Source of the DNA: an uncultured Collinsella sp.
Lineage (GTDB): Bacteria; Actinomycetota; Coriobacteriia; Coriobacteriales; Coriobacteriaceae
DNA: 33,222 nucleotides
Assembly (NCBI GenBank): GCA_902496335.1
Contig: CABVAO010000017.1
Location: 1-33,222 of the forward strand
Direction of reading: 5' to 3'
In this document: piece after piece, positions 15,726 through 23,572 of the stretch
How the letters are laid out: each line of letters starts with the position of its first letter
Numbering within the stretch: the stretch's first letter is position 1
Program-made: the position numbers and the translations under genes
Notes under the pieces: model-generated
What the model was told of the DNA's origin: nothing
What the model saw: only the letters and a program-made list of their open reading frames with translations
Databases searched by the model: none

Positions 15726-16831
15726 TTCGCCGTCAACTTATCAATTTCCAAAACCGCAGTGTCGATGTCCGCGTCGGATTGGGCGCGTTCGAGGAGCTGT
15801 CGCGCATGTTTGCCTCGGCTGTGGGCAAGCCTAAGCGCGCGATGGTGGTTTGGAACGACGCCACATCCGAGCGTTTTGGCGAGGTCGTCGTGCATGCGCT
15901 GGTCGACGCTGGTTTTGCCGTGTCGCAGCTTTCGCTTGAGGTTTCGCCTGCCGGTGCTACGCTGGCCGATGCCGATGCCGTCTTTGGCGCCCTGTCGGCT
16001 AACGGCATTACCTGCGACGATCTCGTTGTCGCTGTCGGTGACACGGCGACCTGCTCGGCCGTTTGCTGGTGTGCCAATCAGTGGTGCGGTCGCACCGAGT
16101 GCGCCTTGCTGCCGACGACGTTCGACGCCATGCTCACGGTCGCGACGACCATGAAGCCGCTCGTCGCCTCGTCGGCGAATGCACTTCCCGCTATCGCGTT
16201 CCGTCCCGAGCCGGGCCTGGTCGTGTGTGACCTCGACCTTGTTCGCGAGGCGGCCCCCGAGGACCTTAAGCTCGGCTATGTGGTACTTGTTGGCACCATG
16301 CTTTCGAGCAGCAAGTCCCGCTGGAATCAGTTTGCTGAGACCGTCCCCGAGATTCTCGCGGGCGAGGAGGTCGCGCTCGTTAATGCCGTTCAGTGGTCTC
16401 AGACTGCCCGCAAGGACGTACTGATGGCCACGAACCCGAGCGCCCGCCATGCGCTCGATTTTGGTAAGACGGGGAAGCGTACCCTGCGCGCCTGCCTGGG
16501 CGATGCCGCTTCGCAGATTCCTGCCTACCAGCTGTTGTCCGAGGGCATGCGTTTTGAGGCGCGTCTAGCACATGATGCTTGCGACTTCGATATCGATTAC
16601 GTTTTTGAGGTGGATGACTGCCTGGAGGACTTTGGCATCGAGGAGCTTGCCTTCGACCTGGAGCCCACCGCGTTTATCGAGGAGTTCCGTAAGCAGCAGT
16701 TCGCCCGCTCGAACCGCAGCATGTTGCCGCTGCCCGCGGCACTCGGCGCCATTCGTCTAACGAACGTTGAGGACGAGGTTCTTGAGCGTCACGCTCACGC
16801 CTACTTGGCTTCTCGCAAAGAACTTCTCTAA
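15722..16831 (+). CDS. 3-dehydroquinate synthase homologue, probably catalytically inactive
   Basis: The 369-aa protein aligns by eye with AroB along its length: PTT after the first domain, VVCDLDLV, LDFGKTGK and EGM keep the family frame. The catalytic blocks do not. The NAD-binding GGGVVGD reads VGDTATCS (around 105-112). The zinc ligand in GLAEVIKYG is replaced (GYVVLVGTM). The GHT histidine is K249 (FGKTGKR). The HGEAV histidine is replaced in AYQLLSEGM. SVGGKT reads VATTMKP. It thus lacks all three metal ligands. The frame is open, codon use is normal and it is translationally coupled to aroK (ATGA overlap), so it is a maintained gene and not a decaying one. It may be a regulator or partner of AroK, or have a new activity. 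A true AroB would have to lie elsewhere. Confidence 0.8.
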   Translation: MIRRQLINFQNRSVDVRVGLGAFEELSRMFASAVGKPKRAMVVWNDATSERFGEVVVHALVDAGFAVSQLSLEVSPAGATLADADAVFGALSANGITCDDLVVAVGDTATCSAVCWCANQWCGRTECALLPTTFDAMLTVATTMKPLVASSANALPAIAFRPEPGLVVCDLDLVREAAPEDLKLGYVVLVGTMLSSSKSRWNQFAETVPEILAGEEVALVNAVQWSQTARKDVLMATNPSARHALDFGKTGKRTLRACLGDAASQIPAYQLLSEGMRFEARLAHDACDFDIDYVFEVDDCLEDFGIEELAFDLEPTAFIEEFRKQQFARSNRSMLPLPAALGAIRLTNVEDEVLERHAHAYLASRKELL

Positions 16832-16837
16832 GATTTA

Positions 16838-16863
16838 TTGACATCCATCGTCTTTCGTATCAT
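16838..16863 (+). promoter_or_regulatory. Candidate promoter of the M24B peptidase gene
   Basis: A perfect -35, TTGACA, lies at 16838-16843, a few bases after the aroB-like stop. TATCAT at 16858-16863 resembles a -10, but the 14-bp spacing is short; CATGTT at 17 bp is a weaker alternative. Transcription would begin just before the leader hairpin at 16869. Confidence 0.4.
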
Positions 16864-16868
16864 GTTGA

Positions 16869-16940
16869 GGGACGGGTTTTCAATTGGTTGCGGTTCGCAT
16901 GCGATTCCGACGTTCGGTTGAGACCCGTCCCGCACTTTTT
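16869..16940 (+). terminator. Large hairpin with T-tract between aroB-like gene and peptidase
   Basis: GGGACGGGT at 16869-16877 pairs perfectly with ACCCGTCCC at 16923-16931 across a 45-nt loop that contains smaller palindromes (TCGCATGCGA, CCGACGTTCGG). It is followed by GCAC and TTTTT (16936-16940). It can act as terminator of the upstream operon, or as an attenuator if the promoter at 16838 is used. Confidence 0.5.
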
Positions 16941-16963
16941 GAGACAATAAGAAAGGAATCTGC

Positions 16964-18094
16964 ATGTCTGAGTTTGCTGCCGGTCCTGCCGGTCGTATCG
17001 AACGTGTCCGTGCCCTGATGGTCGAGCGCGGCTACGACGCTATCGTGGTGCGCGACGAGGCCAATCTTCGTTGGCTCACGGGCGTGAAGGGCGTCTTCGA
17101 CTACACCTTCGAGTTCCCGCACGCGGCGTTTATTACGGCTGACCAGTGCCTGTTCCATACCGACTCGCGCTACCTCAACAGCTTTGAGGAGAACACGCCC
17201 GCCGGCAGCCCTTGGGTCTACGACATGGACGAGGGCACCATCCCCGGTTGGGTCGCCGGCAAGATCGCGGCCAACAAGTGCCGCGTCTGCGCTGTCGAGG
17301 ACGACATGCAGATCAACTTCTACCAGGGTATTCAGCGTGGTCTGGAGGACCGCTCCGTCGCCTGCATGCTGCCGCTGATGCATGACGACATCCGCAAGAT
17401 GCGCGCCATCAAGGACGCCGAGGAGATCGAGCTCATGCGCCATGCGCAGTCGATCACCGACGCCGCCTTCCAGCACATGCTCGGCTTTATTAAGCCCGGC
17501 ATGACCGAGAAGCAGGTTCGCAACGAGCTCGAGAACTTTATGTTCGCCAACGGCGCCGACAGCCTGGCCTTTGGCTCTATTGTGGCGAGCGGCCCCAACA
17601 CCGCCAACCCGCACGCCGTGCCGAGTGACCGCGTGATCGAGAAGGGCGACTTCGTCCTCATGGATTATGGCGCGGGCTACTGCGATTATCGTTCCGACAT
17701 GACGCGCACCGTCGTGATGGGCGAGCCTACCCAGGAACAGCTCGACCTGTACGCACTCGTGCGCCGTACGCACGAGGAGTGCGTCGCCGCCATCCATCCG
17801 GGCGTCGAGGGCAACGACATTTTCAAGCTTTCCAAGAAGATCATCGGTGATGCCGGCTATGGCGATTACTACAACCATGGTCTGGGCCACGGCGTGGGCA
17901 TCGACATCCATGAGCTGCCCAACTTCAACCGCAGCAAGAACACCATCGAGGTCGGCTCGGTTATCACCATGGAGCCCGGCGTGTATCTGCCCGGTGTGGG
18001 CGGCGTGCGCCTGGAGGACTACGGCGTCGTCACCGAGAACGGCTACGAGCCCTTCACCAAAACCCCGCACGACCTGCACGTCATCGATTGCTAG
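16964..18094 (+). CDS. Xaa-Pro aminopeptidase-like M24B metallopeptidase
   Basis: It removes N-terminal residues preceding proline, or cleaves Xaa-Pro dipeptides, in the cytoplasm. The N-terminal creatinase-like domain covers about residues 10-150. The pita-bread catalytic domain carries the five metal ligands: D234 (VLMDYGAG), D245 (YRSDMTRT), H309 (GLGHGVGIDIHE), E337 (TMEPGVY) and E351 (VRLEDYG). The 376-aa length and the lack of a signal peptide fit the YqhT/PepQ-like group linked to efp in Gram-positive bacteria. AAAGGA at 16952-16957 precedes the ATG. The gene has its own promoter candidate and a strong terminator after it. Aminopeptidase or prolidase activity cannot be told apart here. 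Confidence 0.92.
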   Translation: MSEFAAGPAGRIERVRALMVERGYDAIVVRDEANLRWLTGVKGVFDYTFEFPHAAFITADQCLFHTDSRYLNSFEENTPAGSPWVYDMDEGTIPGWVAGKIAANKCRVCAVEDDMQINFYQGIQRGLEDRSVACMLPLMHDDIRKMRAIKDAEEIELMRHAQSITDAAFQHMLGFIKPGMTEKQVRNELENFMFANGADSLAFGSIVASGPNTANPHAVPSDRVIEKGDFVLMDYGAGYCDYRSDMTRTVVMGEPTQEQLDLYALVRRTHEECVAAIHPGVEGNDIFKLSKKIIGDAGYGDYYNHGLGHGVGIDIHELPNFNRSKNTIEVGSVITMEPGVYLPGVGGVRLEDYGVVTENGYEPFTKTPHDLHVIDC

Positions 18095-18116
18095 CCCATT
18101 TCGATAGATTTTTGGG

Positions 18117-18159
18117 GCGGGGCGTCCGGAGTAATTCGGGCGCCCCGCGTTCTCTTTTT
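18117..18159 (+). terminator. Rho-independent terminator
   Basis: A 12-bp GC-rich stem (18117-18128 with 18137-18148, one T-G pair), an 8-nt loop GAGTAATT and the tail TTCTCTTTTT. It separates the peptidase gene from efp, so the efp cluster must have its own promoter. Confidence 0.85.
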
Positions 18160-18167
18160 ATGCGCTC

Positions 18168-18196
18168 GCTGCAGGCGCCGTCTGCAAGTGTATAAT
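18168..18196 (+). promoter_or_regulatory. Candidate efp promoter
   Basis: A perfect -10, TATAAT, at 18191-18196 lies 57 bases before the efp ATG and after a strong terminator. The -35 at 17 bp (GCTGCA, 18168-18173) is weak. Confidence 0.5.
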
Positions 18197-18253
18197 TTCG
18201 GTCGTATGTAATTTGGACGCTTGTGCGTTCTGCCCATAACAAGAAAGGTCGCT

Positions 18254-18817
18254 ATGCCTACCATTTCTACCGCCGACTTCAAGAACGGCCTCGGTCTCCG
18301 CATTAAGGACAAGGTCTACACCATCGTCGAGTTCCAGCATGTCAAGCCGGGCAAGGGCGGCGCGTTTGTGCGCTACAAGACCCGCGACATCAAGAGCGGC
18401 CGCGTCGTCGAGAACACCTGCAACGCCGGCACCAAGTTCGAGAGCGTTATGCTCACCACCCGTGAGTTCCAGTACCTCTACAACGATGGCGCCGACTACA
18501 TCTTCATGGACAATGAGACCTATGAGCAGGTTCCCGTTCCTGAGGACATGGTGGGCGAGAACTCCAAGTGGCTGCGCGAGAACGACATCTGCCAGCTGCT
18601 CTTTGCCGACGATGAGCTCATGGGCGTGACCCCGCCGATGTTCATCGAGACCACCATCGTCCAGACCGACCCGGGCTTTAAGGGCGACACCGTCCAGGGT
18701 TCCACCAAGCCGGCCACGATCGACACCGGCGCTGTCATCCAGGTCCCCATGTACCTCAACGAGGGCGAGGTCATCAAGGTTGACACCCGCGACGGCAAGT
18801 TCGTCTCCCGCGTCTAG
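18254..18817 (+). CDS. efp: Translation elongation factor P
   Basis: It relieves ribosome stalling at polyproline stretches by binding between the P and E sites. The 187-aa protein has the three beta-barrel layout. The domain I loop KPGKGGAF places the modifiable lysine at K34, and the C-terminal VPMYLNEGEVIKVDTRDGKFVSRV is the family signature block. ATG 18254 has AAAGG at 18243-18247. No EpmA/EpmB or EarP genes are in the window; the PGKGG loop suggests an unmodified or 5-aminopentanol-type EF-P, which cannot be settled here. Codon use is highly biased, which suggests strong expression. It heads the efp-asp23-nusB-xseB run. Confidence 0.96.
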   Translation: MPTISTADFKNGLGLRIKDKVYTIVEFQHVKPGKGGAFVRYKTRDIKSGRVVENTCNAGTKFESVMLTTREFQYLYNDGADYIFMDNETYEQVPVPEDMVGENSKWLRENDICQLLFADDELMGVTPPMFIETTIVQTDPGFKGDTVQGSTKPATIDTGAVIQVPMYLNEGEVIKVDTRDGKFVSRV

Positions 18818-18841
18818 CAACCAACTCTTCTAGGAGGACTC

Positions 18842-19204
18842 ATGCCCCAGGAAATCAAGATTGACGGCATCGGCATTTCGCCCGATGTTCTGACCGCCAT
18901 CGTCTCGCGCGCCGTGTCGGATGTCGAGGGCATCGCCTCCGTTGGCGTCAAGGACCTTGCCACCAACCTTGTCTCCATGATGCTCTCGTCCAAGGCCCCG
19001 GCTTCCGAGCCGGCGGTCGAGGCCGAGGTCGTCGGCGACAAGCTCGCACTCACCGTGCGTGTCGTGGTGTTCTTTGGCTATCCGTTCAAGAAGCTCGCCG
19101 AGGCCGTTCGCGCCGCCGTGGTCGCCGCCATTGATGCCCAGGTGGGCGTCGAGGTCGAGCGCGTTGACGTTTGCATCGACGGCCTCGTTTTCCCCAAGGA
19201 GTAA
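18842..19204 (+). CDS. Asp23/Gls24 family protein (YqhY-like)
   Basis: A 120-aa Asp23/Gls24 (PF03780) protein: ISPDVLTAIVSRAVSDVEGIASVGV at the N-terminus, and VRVVVFFGYPFKKLAEAVRAAVVAAIDAQVGVEVERVDVCIDGLVF in the second half. Proteins of this family are linked to the envelope stress response and, as YqhY beside accBC and nusB in Bacillus, to fatty-acid synthesis control. The position directly before nusB supports the YqhY-type assignment. GGAGG at 18833-18837 precedes the ATG. The central SSKAPASEPAVEA linker replaces part of the usual loop. Confidence 0.85.
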   Translation: MPQEIKIDGIGISPDVLTAIVSRAVSDVEGIASVGVKDLATNLVSMMLSSKAPASEPAVEAEVVGDKLALTVRVVVFFGYPFKKLAEAVRAAVVAAIDAQVGVEVERVDVCIDGLVFPKE

Positions 19205-19207
19205 CCT

Positions 19208-19795
19208 TTGAGCCTTAAGGTTTATCGCGGGCGTACGCTTGCCCGCAGTCAGGCGCTGCAGCTGCTGTTCCAGGCCGAGGCCACGGACAGCCCGCTCGAG
19301 CGCGTCCTCGAGGGCGATTTCCTGATTTCGAAGGGTCCCCTCGACCCCTATGCGCTGGAGCTTTGCCGCGGTGCCTACGAGCATATCGATCGCATCGATT
19401 GTGCCCTGCGAGCCGTCGCCAAGAACTGGGATCTTATGCGCATGCCCGGTGCCGACCGTAACCTGCTGCGTATCGCCGTCTACGAGATGCGCTTCCTTAC
19501 CGACGAAGAGGTCTCGGACGCCATCGTGATCAACGAGGCGGTCGAGATTGCTAAGGCTTATGGTACCGACCAGTCCGCATCGTTTGTCAACGGCGTGCTG
19601 GGCAAGATCGCTCGCAGCGAGGAACTGCCGGGCGAGGACCTGTACCAAGAGCTGCTGGCCGAGGATCGCGCTCGCGAGGAGGCACAGGCTGCCGAGGCAG
19701 CCGCCAAGGTCGCTGCTGCTCAGGCTGCCGCCGGTGTACTTGACGAGGATGCGGACGCCGCTGGGGCCGTCGAGGCCGACTCCGTCGAGGAGTAG
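19208..19795 (+). CDS. nusB: Transcription antitermination factor NusB
   Basis: It forms the boxA-binding NusB-S10 complex that promotes processive rRNA transcription. The helical NusB fold is recognisable from RTLARSQALQLLFQAEAT at the start through LLRIAVYEMRFL, then DAIVINEAVEIAKAYGTDQSASFVNGVLGKI. The start is TTG 19208, since AAGGAG at 19196-19201 precedes it at 6 bases and no other start lies before the conserved block. A C-terminal tail of about 45 residues rich in Ala, Glu and Asp is extra compared with the usual 140-150 aa. The gene is 2 bases before xseB. Confidence 0.92.
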   Translation: MSLKVYRGRTLARSQALQLLFQAEATDSPLERVLEGDFLISKGPLDPYALELCRGAYEHIDRIDCALRAVAKNWDLMRMPGADRNLLRIAVYEMRFLTDEEVSDAIVINEAVEIAKAYGTDQSASFVNGVLGKIARSEELPGEDLYQELLAEDRAREEAQAAEAAAKVAAAQAAAGVLDEDADAAGAVEADSVEE

Positions 19796-19797
19796 CC

Positions 19798-20064
19798 ATG
19801 CCAGAGGGTTCCGTCCGCAACTTCGATGAGATCTCGGATCGCTTGGACCAGATTATCGCCACCGTTCGCTCCAAGGATACGTCCTTGGAGCGTTCGCTCG
19901 ATTTGTTTGACGAGGCGATTGAGCTGGGCTCCCGTGCGGTCGATATGGTCGACAAGTTTGAGCTGACGCCGCGTGAGGCCGACAAGCTCGAACAGGAATA
20001 CGATGAGGATGCGGCAAACGAGTCCCAAGATAGACAGGCTGCATCTCCGGATACGAATGGTTGA
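19798..20064 (+). CDS. xseB: Exodeoxyribonuclease VII small subunit
   Basis: The small subunit of exonuclease VII forms helical bundles that coat the large subunit XseA. The 88-aa protein has the family core FDEISDRLDQIIATVRSKDTSLERSLDLFDEAIELG, then an acidic tail. GAGGAG at 19788-19793 precedes the ATG. The large-subunit gene xseA, commonly adjacent, is absent; nusB lies directly before and tlyA directly after. The stop overlaps the next start (TGATG). Confidence 0.88.
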   Translation: MPEGSVRNFDEISDRLDQIIATVRSKDTSLERSLDLFDEAIELGSRAVDMVDKFELTPREADKLEQEYDEDAANESQDRQAASPDTNG

Positions 20065-20876
20065 TGGCATTCATGAAACGCGTGCGTCTCGATGACGAAC
20101 TGATTTCACAGGGCATCTGCGCCGATCGCGCGGATGCCCTTCGCACTCTTATGGCCGGCTTGGTTTCGAGTGGCGGTGAGCGTTTGACCTCTCCGGGGCT
20201 CAAGGTGACGCCGGGCCTGCCACTGCACGTTAAGGGGCACATCCCGTATGTTGGGCGCGGCGGGCTCAAGCTCGAGGGCGCGCTCGATGCGTTTGGGATC
20301 GATCCGGCGGACCTTGCTTGCCTCGATGTGGGATGCTCCACGGGCGGCTTTACCGATTGCCTGCTCAAGCGCGGTGCTGCGACCGTTGTCTCGGTCGACG
20401 TGGGCCGTGCCCAGTTCGATTGGTCGCTGCGCCAAGACGATCGCGTGACGCTGCACGAGCGCACGAATGTGACGCAGTTGCCCGAGCTCGGCTACGGCGG
20501 CGCTATCGACCTGGCTGTCTGCGACGTGTCGTTTACGAGTATCGCGAATATCATCGACGCCGTGCTGGCGTGCCTGAAGCCTTCGGGTTCGTTTTGCACG
20601 CTCGTAAAGCCGCAGTTTGAGGCGCCGGCTGCGCTGGTGGGCGAGGGCGGTATCGTGACCGACCCCGCCTTGCGTGTCGACACGCTTGTTGCGGTAATCG
20701 AGCTGTTTGCCGCGAAGGGCCTCTTCCCGGTCGACGTGTGCGTGTCGCCCATCCATGGCGCTAAGGGCAACGTTGAGTTTTTCCTGTACGGCTCGAGGTT
20801 TGCCCCCGGCGAGCGCGCCGAAGATGAGTTGCAATCCCAGGTATCGGCTTTGAGCGAGAAAGCGGCAACGCTATGA
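20064..20876 (+). CDS. tlyA: TlyA-family rRNA methyltransferase
   Basis: A 2'-O-methyltransferase of ribosomal RNA with an N-terminal S4 domain (RLDDELISQGICADRADALRTLMAGLV) and an FtsJ-like Rossmann domain. The SAM motif is LDVGCSTGGFTDCLL, followed by VVSVDVGRAQFDW, the DLAVCDVSF block and LVKPQFEA. In mycobacteria TlyA methylates 16S and 23S rRNA and confers capreomycin sensitivity; here only the family role is known. ATG 20064 overlaps the xseB stop (TGATG); ATG 20073 is a nearly equal alternative with GATGG before it. It overlaps nadK by 4 bases. The length is 270 aa. Confidence 0.9.
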   Translation: MAFMKRVRLDDELISQGICADRADALRTLMAGLVSSGGERLTSPGLKVTPGLPLHVKGHIPYVGRGGLKLEGALDAFGIDPADLACLDVGCSTGGFTDCLLKRGAATVVSVDVGRAQFDWSLRQDDRVTLHERTNVTQLPELGYGGAIDLAVCDVSFTSIANIIDAVLACLKPSGSFCTLVKPQFEAPAALVGEGGIVTDPALRVDTLVAVIELFAAKGLFPVDVCVSPIHGAKGNVEFFLYGSRFAPGERAEDELQSQVSALSEKAATL

Positions 20877-21733
20877 AGGTCTTTCTGGTTCCCAATTACT
20901 ACAAGCAAGAGGCGGTCGAGAGCGGCCTGATGCTCGAGCTCTGGCTGACGCGCCAGGGCTACGAGGTCGCATGGGCGGCCGACCAGCGCTCGAAGATCCA
21001 GAGCACGCCCGATGTTGACGATGCCGACTTGGTCATCACGCTCGGCGGCGACGGCACACTGCTGCGCGCCGCCCGCATTCTCAACTACCGCGAGATTCCC
21101 ATTTTGGGTCTTTCCTATGGCCATCTGGGCTTTTTGACGGCGGCCAGTCCCGAGGAACGCGATATTTTGCAGGTTGTGAGCGATGCCCTGTCCGGTGAGC
21201 TCCACGTGAGCCGCCGCGCCACCATCGCCGCGGATATCGTCTCGGTGCGCGATGACGGCACGAAGGATGTCGTGCGTTCGTTCGCCCTCAACGATATGGC
21301 GCTTACGCGCGGGCCCCTGTCCGATATGGTCGAGTTTGACATCACGGTGTCCGGCCATCATATCGATCGCCTGCGCGGTGACGGTGTCGTCGTGTCGACG
21401 GCGACTGGCTCCACCGGTTATGCGCTTTCCGCCGGCGGCCCTATCGTGAGCCCCGATTACACGGGTATGGTTTGCGTGCCCATCGCGCCGCACACCATTC
21501 AGGCCCGTGCGTTCTTGACTTCACCAAGCGATGTCGTCGAGATCTTTATGTCCGACGACCGCCCGAGTGTGCCTGCCATCGCTATCGACGGACAGTTTAT
21601 TACCTGCGACGGCACGGTCGAGAGCGTGGCTGTGCGTCGCGGTCCCGGTGATGTGCTGCTGCTGGATTACGGCCCTGAGAGCTTCTATAACTCGGTGAGC
21701 CGCGTGTTCTACGGAGTGCGTCATGATCGATGA
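20873..21733 (+). CDS. nadK: NAD kinase
   Basis: It phosphorylates NAD to NADP with ATP or polyphosphate. The signature LVITLGGDGTLLRAAR (residues about 54-69) contains the GGDGT nucleotide-binding motif, LNDMALTRG is the second NAD-binding block, and GDGVVVSTATGSTGYALSAGGPIV is the conserved glycine-rich region. The 286-aa length is normal. The ATGA overlap with tlyA and the 11-base overlap with recN make the three genes translationally coupled, an order common in actinobacteria and Firmicutes. Confidence 0.95.
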   Translation: MKVFLVPNYYKQEAVESGLMLELWLTRQGYEVAWAADQRSKIQSTPDVDDADLVITLGGDGTLLRAARILNYREIPILGLSYGHLGFLTAASPEERDILQVVSDALSGELHVSRRATIAADIVSVRDDGTKDVVRSFALNDMALTRGPLSDMVEFDITVSGHHIDRLRGDGVVVSTATGSTGYALSAGGPIVSPDYTGMVCVPIAPHTIQARAFLTSPSDVVEIFMSDDRPSVPAIAIDGQFITCDGTVESVAVRRGPGDVLLLDYGPESFYNSVSRVFYGVRHDR

Positions 21734-23351
21734 GCTGCAGGTTTCCAACATTGCACTCATTCGCGAGGCGACTTTGGTGCCGAGTGCGGGCCTAACGGTT
21801 CTGACCGGTGAGACTGGCGCTGGCAAGACCGCACTGCTCTCGGCGCTCAAGCTCATTTTGGGCGAGCGCGCGGATTCGTCGACGGTGCGCGAGGGCGAGG
21901 CGCTTGCCAGCGTCGAGGCGCGCCTGTTCGACGGCCCGCACGACACGGAGGGCTTCACCGTGCAGCGCAGCCTTTCTGCCGAGGGCCGCAGCCGCGTAAA
22001 AATTGACGGCCGCATTGCCAGCGTGCGCGAGCTTTCGGAGCGCGTCGGCGTGATGATGGATCTATGTGGCCAGCATGAACATCAGCGTCTGCTCGACCCG
22101 GCGCACCATGTTGCCATGGTCGATGCTTGGGCTGGGCGCGCGGCGCTTGAGGCACTCGAGAAGTATCGCACCTGCTTTAGGGCTTCGCGTGCGGCTGCCA
22201 AGGAGCTTCGCCGTGTGGAGGAAGCCTCGCGTGCGCAGGGGAGTCGCGTCGAGGAAGCGCGTTTTGCCCTCGAGCGTATCGCCGAGGTCGACCCCAAGCC
22301 AGGCGAGTACGAGGAGCTCGAGGAGTTGCTGCCGCGCTCGGAGCACGCCGAGGTCTTGGTGGCGACGGCAAACGAGGCCCATGCATCGCTTGCTGCCGAA
22401 GGGGGAGCGCTCGATGCCGTGAACGGCGCCGTGGCCGAGCTTTCCCGCATGGCTGCCGTCGATCGCAAGCTGGGCGACATTGCCGATGCGCTTTCGGATG
22501 CCTGCATCTCGCTTGAGGATTGCGCCAACGAGCTGCGTGCCTATCGCGATGGCGTTGCGTTTGACCCTCGTGAGCTCGCTCGCATGCGCGAGCGGTATTC
22601 CGACCTTAAAGGACTTCTGAGGCAGTGGGGTCCCACCATGGACGACGTGTTTGCCATGCGCGATCGCTCGCAAGAGCTGCTGTCGCTGGTAGACGATGGT
22701 GACGAGCAGATTAGGAAGGCACGCGAGGCACTTGGTGCGGCTGAACGCGAGCTCTTTGCTGCCGCCAAGGCACTTAAGCGCGCGCGGAACATCGCTGCCC
22801 CGCGCTTTTGTCACGAGGTTGGCCGTCAGATGGCGCGCCTGGAGATGGGCGGTGCCGAGCTGGTCTGGGAGTCGCGCGATCTTCCGCGTGCCGAATGGAC
22901 GCCGGCGGGCCCTTCGAGCTATGAGCTTTTGTATCGCAGCGGTGCCGGATTGACTCCGCGACCCCTGCGCCGTATTGCCTCGGGCGGCGAGTTGAGCCGC
23001 GTGATGCTGGCGAGCAAGGTTGTCCTCGGTAATGCGGACGGCGTCGACACGTTGGTATTTGACGAGGTTGATGCCGGTGTCGGCGGCTCTACTGCACGTG
23101 CTCTTGCTGGTGTGCTGGCCGATCTTGCCGCCACGCATCAGGTGATTGTCGTAACCCACCTGGCGCAGGTTGCGGTCATGGCTGACAAGCATTACGTGGT
23201 CAGCAAGGAGCCAGGCGATGTTCCCCAGACGCACTTGGACGAGGTGACCGGCGATGCCCGTACCGCAGAGATCGCCCGTATGCTGAGCGGCGATCAATCG
23301 GAGGCAAGCCTAGCGCATGCCAGGCAGATGCTGGAAGAAGCGTGTGCTTAG
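21723..23351 (+). CDS. recN: DNA repair protein RecN
   Basis: An SMC-like ATPase recruited early to double-strand breaks. The Walker A motif GETGAGKT is at residues 31-38 and CGQHEHQRLLDP follows as the Q-loop region. A central coiled coil spans roughly 150-370 with much Glu, Arg and Ala. The ABC signature ASGGELSRVMLASKVV, Walker B LVFDEVDAGVGG and the H-loop VVTHLAQVA complete the head. The 542-aa length is typical. It is the last gene of the efp-to-recN run and ends before a bidirectional terminator. Confidence 0.95.
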   Translation: MIDELQVSNIALIREATLVPSAGLTVLTGETGAGKTALLSALKLILGERADSSTVREGEALASVEARLFDGPHDTEGFTVQRSLSAEGRSRVKIDGRIASVRELSERVGVMMDLCGQHEHQRLLDPAHHVAMVDAWAGRAALEALEKYRTCFRASRAAAKELRRVEEASRAQGSRVEEARFALERIAEVDPKPGEYEELEELLPRSEHAEVLVATANEAHASLAAEGGALDAVNGAVAELSRMAAVDRKLGDIADALSDACISLEDCANELRAYRDGVAFDPRELARMRERYSDLKGLLRQWGPTMDDVFAMRDRSQELLSLVDDGDEQIRKAREALGAAERELFAAAKALKRARNIAAPRFCHEVGRQMARLEMGGAELVWESRDLPRAEWTPAGPSSYELLYRSGAGLTPRPLRRIASGGELSRVMLASKVVLGNADGVDTLVFDEVDAGVGGSTARALAGVLADLAATHQVIVVTHLAQVAVMADKHYVVSKEPGDVPQTHLDEVTGDARTAEIARMLSGDQSEASLAHARQMLEEACA

Positions 23352-23379
23352 ACCGAGCCGCTACATACATGTCCGACCC

Positions 23380-23547
23380 GGCCGCCACGATATCGGTCCA
23401 TTTACTACGTTTAATAGGCTATCGGCAACCACGCCAAAAATTGCAAAAAGAAAACCGCAGGTAGAACGCCTGCGGTTTTCTCTATTTTCGGTATGTGGTT
23501 GGGCCATACGGATAAAACGTAGTAGATGGGCCAGTTTCGTGGCGACC
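23380..23547. repeat. Long imperfect inverted repeat between recN and the regulator gene
   Basis: Arms of 33 bases (23380-23412 and 23515-23547) match with six differences, several of them transitions that still allow G-U pairs. Inner arms CAACCAC (23426-23432) and GTGGTTG (23495-23501) pair as well, and the terminator stem is at the centre. The whole gap 23352-23572 is therefore one nested palindromic structure between convergent genes. Confidence 0.55.
23450..23480. terminator. Bidirectional Rho-independent terminator
   Basis: A perfect 12-bp stem, GAAAACCGCAGG (23450-23461) with CCTGCGGTTTTC (23469-23480), and a 7-nt loop. On the + strand TCTATTTT follows; on the minus strand a longer T-rich tail (TTTTTGCAATTTTT) follows. 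It ends both recN and the convergent regulator gene. Confidence 0.85.
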
Positions 23548-23572
23548 GGCGTTTGTCGGCTCCCCAAAATGT

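Noticed and set aside
15722..16831. aroB-like gene as a decaying pseudogene
   Set aside because: The frame is uninterrupted at full length, coupled to aroK and codon-biased like its neighbours, which fits a maintained protein better than decay.
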